From the IMG/VR virus record IMGVR_UViG_3300032182_000282, positions 1-39,670 of that record: DNA of 39,670 nucleotides. One strand, written 5' to 3'. Source of the DNA: a virus. A program made the translations under genes and the position numbers. The notes beneath the pieces were generated by a model, which saw only the letters and a program-made list of their open reading frames with translations, did not search any database and had not been told where the DNA came from. Of this stretch, positions 37,601-39,670 are shown one piece after another. Position 1 is the stretch's first letter. Each line of letters starts with the position of its first letter.

Positions 37601-39670
37601 ACAAATCTGTTACTGGTTACATAATTGACAGTCTTTGTTCCTTGTAGAGGATCATCAATTAACTTTAGATAAGAATTTTCTGAGAGTACATTTCCATTCT
37701 TATCGTAATAGTAGAATAGTGTGAAGTTAGTGCCTACTTTAGTATCGTAGTTGTTAGTTGCTAGTCTAGGACCAAATCCAAATTTAACATCTAAGAATGC
37801 ACCAGCATATCCAGGACGAACATCAGAAATAGTTCTTTCCAATGTTAGCAAAGTTAGTCCAGTGCTTGGACTAATATCAAAGTTAACACCATTCATAGAT
37901 GAATGTGATGTATCAAATACGTAACGATAAAATTCCTGTACGTCTACATTTGGATTTGGGTTAAATGAGGTGTTATCTTCAGAGAACTCAAATTTAAATA
38001 CTGGAGTTTCTGCTGATTTTACTTTTGCAAGTCTTGCTGGTGTTCCAGCATCAAAAAATGTGCTGCTAATAGTAACTCGCGAAGCACTAATGACATCAAT
38101 ACCATAATCATAAACAATAGTAGCTTGTTGTGTCTCTAGATCATATGAGACAATAGTTCCAGCACCTGCTCCACTACCAATCTGATAATTGTCACCAAAG
38201 TGATATCTTGGTTTGTATAGTCTTACAGATTGAGCATTGAAGTGGTCAATTGCTGTAGTACCTTCCTGTGCTCTCTCAACTGTTAGAACTTTGCCAGATA
38301 CACGAGTGATCTTCAATACTTCATCGCCAGTAGCAATTAAATCATTCTCTGCAAATCCATCACTTGATTTTACAATTAAATCTGTAGATGTCGATGCAAA
38401 TCCAACATGTGTGAGATATAAGACTAGTCTGACTGTGCTGCTGGTAGCTTCACCTGATCCAGATCTTCCTAGTTGATCATCATCAACACCTAGGTAATCC
38501 CCTTGTGCATAACCAGATCCACCGTTAGTCAAGACAAGACTAGAGACACGACCATTCGCATCTACTGTAATATCTGCGGTAGCACCAGATCCAGAACCAC
38601 CAGTGAGAGGAACGTCTTCATATGTTCCTTCTGTATAGAAAGCACCAACGTTTAGATTATCAAATCTACCAATACCAGTGTAATCAATGGTAGTAATTTG
38701 TCTTGGAGTTTGGAATACTACATTTTGATATAATCTCTTTCTGACGTAGTATGTCTTGGTTTTTCTTACATCATCTGGTATAATATCAATAGCAACACGA
38801 TCACCAATTCCAAGACCATGTGGTGCGCTTGTTTCAATCAAAGCAACACTCTGATTGACATCAAAAGGTGTTAAGTTATCACTTAGAGATTGAATAGTTA
38901 CAATTTTTGTTCCTACTGTATTGAAGAGATCATCTGAACGAATAGTATAATCATCGTCAATGATCCAAGTTCCAGATAGAACTTTGAGAGTAACAGAATT
39001 CTGTCTTACTGTTCCTTCTAATACTTCAGCAGTTGCAATAGGATCATTGATACCATCGGTCAAACTTACGATAGCACCTTTGGTGTAGGAACTGTCTTGA
39101 TCTAAGAATAGAGTTAGAGTTTTGATATCAGCAGAGAACGTGCCAGTGTTGTTGAACGTTCCACTTACATTTCTGAGGACAATAATGCTATCATTAGCAA
39201 CTGTTCCAACAATTTGTCCAAAAGCACCACTCGCTGGTTGTCTTAAGAAGTCATTCTCAAACAAGTATGCACTTTCGACAGTGATTAGTCTTACTACCTT
39301 ATCTTCTTTGCTTTCTAGATAATTAACTGGTTTTCCTTTGACAGAGCTAACAATTGCTTCTGCTTCGGATCCTTCAGTTCCAGCATTATCAAAATACAAC
39401 TGTGAGTTGACAGAGAAGTTGTCTGCTGATGCATCGATGACAACACCTTCGACACCACCAGATCTTACTTCTGCAATATTAGCAATTAGACCACCACCAT
39501 TGGTAGGCATACCTGCCTGGAACAGTCTCTTTGCATTTTTTGGAATATCGTCTTGATTGATTGGGGAATTGTAATTACTATCTACTGGTAATGAGTAGAA
39601 ATTGTCACCTAGAATGTATGGGAATTGCGGTACTTGATTGCTATCAATAGTAATGAAATAAGCATAAGTT
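31621..39670 (-). CDS. Giant baseplate-region virion protein (gp7 position), N terminus cut
   Basis: The frame stays open from the right window edge to the TAA at 31621, giving at least 2682 residues. The ATG at 39510 is internal, because the 160 bases before it translate without stop (FITIDSNQVPQFPYILGDNF, then DDIPKNAKRLFQAGMPTNGG). The sequence contains GGSGY modules (TNGGSGYAQGDY, NPGKGYTSAPTVDI, DGGSGYTQAPDIVV). Two copies of the helical module sit at 35729-36035 and 35028-35358. A segment with GVAYTVIGDAIIFAQPPLGP and its relative SYTVSGPNIQFTFPI recur as hydrophobic beta hairpins. It precedes gp8, the T4 position of gp7 (1032 residues, baseplate wedge initiator). A gp7-like role is therefore plausible, but it rests on position and on general annotation of similar cyanophage proteins. 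Confidence 0.78.
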   Translation of the reverse strand, partial: TYAYFITIDSNQVPQFPYILGDNFYSLPVDSNYNSPINQDDIPKNAKRLFQAGMPTNGGGLIANIAEVRSGGVEGVVIDASADNFSVNSQLYFDNAGTEGSEAEAIVSSVKGKPVNYLESKEDKVVRLITVESAYLFENDFLRQPASGAFGQIVGTVANDSIIVLRNVSGTFNNTGTFSADIKTLTLFLDQDSSYTKGAIVSLTDGINDPIATAEVLEGTVRQNSVTLKVLSGTWIIDDDYTIRSDDLFNTVGTKIVTIQSLSDNLTPFDVNQSVALIETSAPHGLGIGDRVAIDIIPDDVRKTKTYYVRKRLYQNVVFQTPRQITTIDYTGIGRFDNLNVGAFYTEGTYEDVPLTGGSGSGATADITVDANGRVSSLVLTNGGSGYAQGDYLGVDDDQLGRSGSGEATSSTVRLVLYLTHVGFASTSTDLIVKSSDGFAENDLIATGDEVLKITRVSGKVLTVERAQEGTTAIDHFNAQSVRLYKPRYHFGDNYQIGSGAGAGTIVSYDLETQQATIVYDYGIDVISASRVTISSTFFDAGTPARLAKVKSAETPVFKFEFSEDNTSFNPNPNVDVQEFYRYVFDTSHSSMNGVNFDISPSTGLTLLTLERTISDVRPGYAGAFLDVKFGFGPRLATNNYDTKVGTNFTLFYYYDKNGNVLSENSYLKLIDDPLQGTKTVNYVTSNRFVYEVDREPLWDGSGTISYTTTGQFAIGSINSASIINFGLNYKKAPTILGADVTADYRASATVLFDEAQKIITGIRIDEFGLNYSNPMVVVHGDGRGARFTATTRTDGSIFSIILENPGKGYTSAPTVDIIESDASLYVESSTIGVPQSVNIIQNGGAYHLDKTVSPEVSSQYTLALKNFSGDFKEGELVTQTINNVEVLRARVSEYRSSSNLLKIKDITGFIRKDVVIEGKVSRASGTVKTSFVSVFDTSITSFYDNSGYYNSDRGRLSIENQKITDSFFYQDYSYVVKSKTSIEQWRDLIKSTTHPAGFKLFGHVDIETDQSAPMPSGDENRSSSFTTIELWDPQKNTITSDHKVTKVTNTIIKVENSRIRKAIGSAASSEFNFNEMTGFSVSLFEPFNGVLAEDYIGSNPPADSGVIGRDTFQLLDDNNQPFVPASAENLIVTLDGILQEPGVAYTVIGDAIIFAQPPLGPYQKFTGALEGDVTYYEGTKFNCRYITLKDSQYNDRFFRKTRNIFQRNGRWLDSANQIERNREFIVAESVGYGRSAHPTLDWSTKTDDYQDNIRYLLEAYEHDLRFGGNVKITSYAEVIAEFDYIKSKKTESLDIFSYAKKLANLAIRNWDLTQDVQYFTGSRLMTVANSDDLAIGMYVSSGRSFTTDTQIVEIVNETTVRLNKAALQNSGGGGGASATETSLDGTTNGNVILPSSIGVVEPGNQYQVSPGDTVQVPTSFASSSTATFIWSNVNNGTFYDASNLIAANKEHIQNEVSNFTFDQFSLPGVSEEKCKRDIGYLVDAIVYHLRYGGNANVVEFASLYYTFNKYPYGEELTYLGGTLATELIAAEYAWNLVGTYCVNAMRNSLASPTYPGSPDPVVDNDVSTDNQFPACVEVENAINTYIDIVQEIIDNGPGAVEIVKQNENKRGNWTPLTTFSNPTIIPDPELTENECSDVVSSMNSLFGNIDDVINSNSYDVARPDYIDGEETVFDLYWSDGTPVVTEKDENLLITINAVLQQTKYNADYPGGDAYYIDKSSTPNKLIFDVAPIWDQDLGAKGLGEPTAVEKVIGHGVGNYKRLTIDQNLIDNSRSGPFLMLDLEDLTVQNVEDSDFLLVFIDSVLQQPGKSYTVSGPNIQFTFPITEQMKVDLRYLYGRDVGSVLNLYDYDRDRLLATGHVTLDVASNLDIYKSKFWKRDLSSDPIIVTQRRADQTINTIGILSNEYYDGDTFEFDIRGNKAEIDTNLSLDFSTLNNLNYTIGLTLRSATIDYEVDNDGRVVLRSDDQAWAGTNWRFTYKTPFVSLTNGDLIRIDGQNRFRRIKNLPTKAISSEQRPQQPVSHKPFATVDIERYNGITRGEGLAVVATIENGSVVDLTWNQRSYEPITQPTAYQYYTAPVLNFIPKDGNGGGARAQVLVSKGQVISVELIDGGSGYTQAPDIVVARRFEVLSDRDIAVSLISAGIHPQVDVSDRLSIISTVDILGNQVAGINSFTSILFNSPKQEATDDISGRRITSELYLDENVGTELTTSVNEIEITQNPFIDEILVVDIDAQTDDILTVVSGRVSDIVQTTITNERVNRQLTTTLHNVINNTSLSNINYYEVAAFLEVALDPTDSIVYIPDTSKFKTNGFLLIGDEVVRYMRKINDRFLMVQRGQDGTTAQAWPAGTYIRQIPDPVSIAPGGIIGITAESTITTVDGGSNIGGLEYVIERRYNDPVVTLNDDAVREITQEQQYQDAVNVADQVVVETLRVIPAGDTKIVSDFVRFSAGLDEIQTELQVDNTQGQFVVDKAQFEVLMITPPSGAVDGFEESLFFSDPIKLRDGTFLDLIGTTTYTVTLRDGTDFTIENAVTAANDYVGNYATTNAGPTLGNWYPSFDDGAANVSNITIGEFTRLYPQMTIADFTDRSESSYNKAGEYFNLANASIQNPVTTTQLDVAISAITDITVADTTYFPESGYLFTSQGALVQYTGKTDTSFTGVTFVSGPNALSAGDEIIPFTID
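35028..35358 (-). repeat. Helical module copy 4 in the giant gp7-position protein
   Basis: It reads YDASNLIAANKEHIQNEVSN, then KCKRDIGYLVDAIVYHLRYG and GNANVVEFASLYY, and ends TYCVNAMRN. The order and spacing equal those of the copies in the 2931-residue protein. Confidence 0.75.
35729..36035 (-). repeat. Helical module copy 3 in the giant gp7-position protein
   Basis: It reads LDSANQIERNREFIVAES, then YQDNIRYLLEAYEHDLRFGG and VKITSYAEVI, and ends AKKLANLAIRNWDL. The cysteine of the other copies is replaced by tyrosine-glutamine here, the rest of the pattern is kept. Confidence 0.72.

Noticed and set aside
39509-39511. Start of the giant protein at the ATG near 39510
   Set aside because: The frame is open through the window edge and upstream codons give a sensible protein sequence; the true start lies outside.
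39338-39556. Plus-strand frame near the right edge
   Set aside because: It is antisense to the continuous giant minus-strand gene, and its protein has no recognisable features.
1-39670. CRISPR arrays, tRNA genes, insertion sequences
   Set aside because: Recurring elements are protein-coding modules with diverged DNA; no regularly spaced identical repeats, cloverleaf or transposase was found, and there is almost no non-coding room.

Overview
The window is one strand of densely packed virion genes from a T4-like myovirus. All supported genes lie on the minus strand, so the reading order runs from base 39670 down to base 1. The organism is most likely a marine cyanophage of the T4-like (Kyanoviridae-type) group. 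Evidence for this is recognisable gp8, gp13, gp14, gp15 and gp16 in T4 order, very large structural proteins in the positions T4 uses for gp7 to gp12, a set of 2-oxoglutarate/Fe(II) oxygenases inside the structural module, low G+C content, and TATAAATA-type late promoters. Host identity is inferred: no photosynthesis gene is present here, and a related pelagic myovirus of another host cannot be excluded.

Layout in transcription order. (1) 39670-31621: a giant baseplate-region protein, cut at its N terminus by the window edge. (2) 31559-29751: gp8, preceded by overlapping TATAAATA motifs and followed by a strong intrinsic terminator. (3) 29671-21578: a 2697-residue DUF4815-type virion protein whose leader holds an inverted repeat. 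(4) 21568-16647: a 68-residue coiled-coil protein, a 1407-residue virion protein carrying an embedded cupredoxin-like domain, and a 167-residue protein. (5) 16600-7805: a 2931-residue fibre-like protein. (6) 7769-5637: a host-recognition cassette of a 138-residue fibre protein, a tail-assembly-chaperone-like protein and a glycine-rich adhesin. (7) 5609-3173: four oxygenase-like genes in tight coupling, with a possible sigma70-type promoter in front. (8) 3164-2973: a 63-residue coiled-coil protein and a terminator-like hairpin. (9) 2922-1: gp13, gp14, gp15 and the start of gp16 (small terminase).

The genes fit together as the baseplate wedge and fibres (7-8 and the region equivalent to T4 9-12), the cell-attachment cassette, and the neck, tail-completion and packaging genes. 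Coupled starts and short gaps indicate a few long late transcripts, separated by at least two terminators.

The most unusual points are a complete type-1 copper ligand set inside a virion protein, a prolyl-hydroxylase-like gene and three further oxygenase-like genes directly behind a glycine-rich, partly collagen-like adhesin, a helical module recurring four times in two giant proteins, and a hairpin that combines a terminator with the only Shine-Dalgarno-like sequence of gp13. No tRNA, CRISPR, insertion sequence or plus-strand gene is supported. No gap exceeds 61 bases, apart from the open reading that runs off each window edge.
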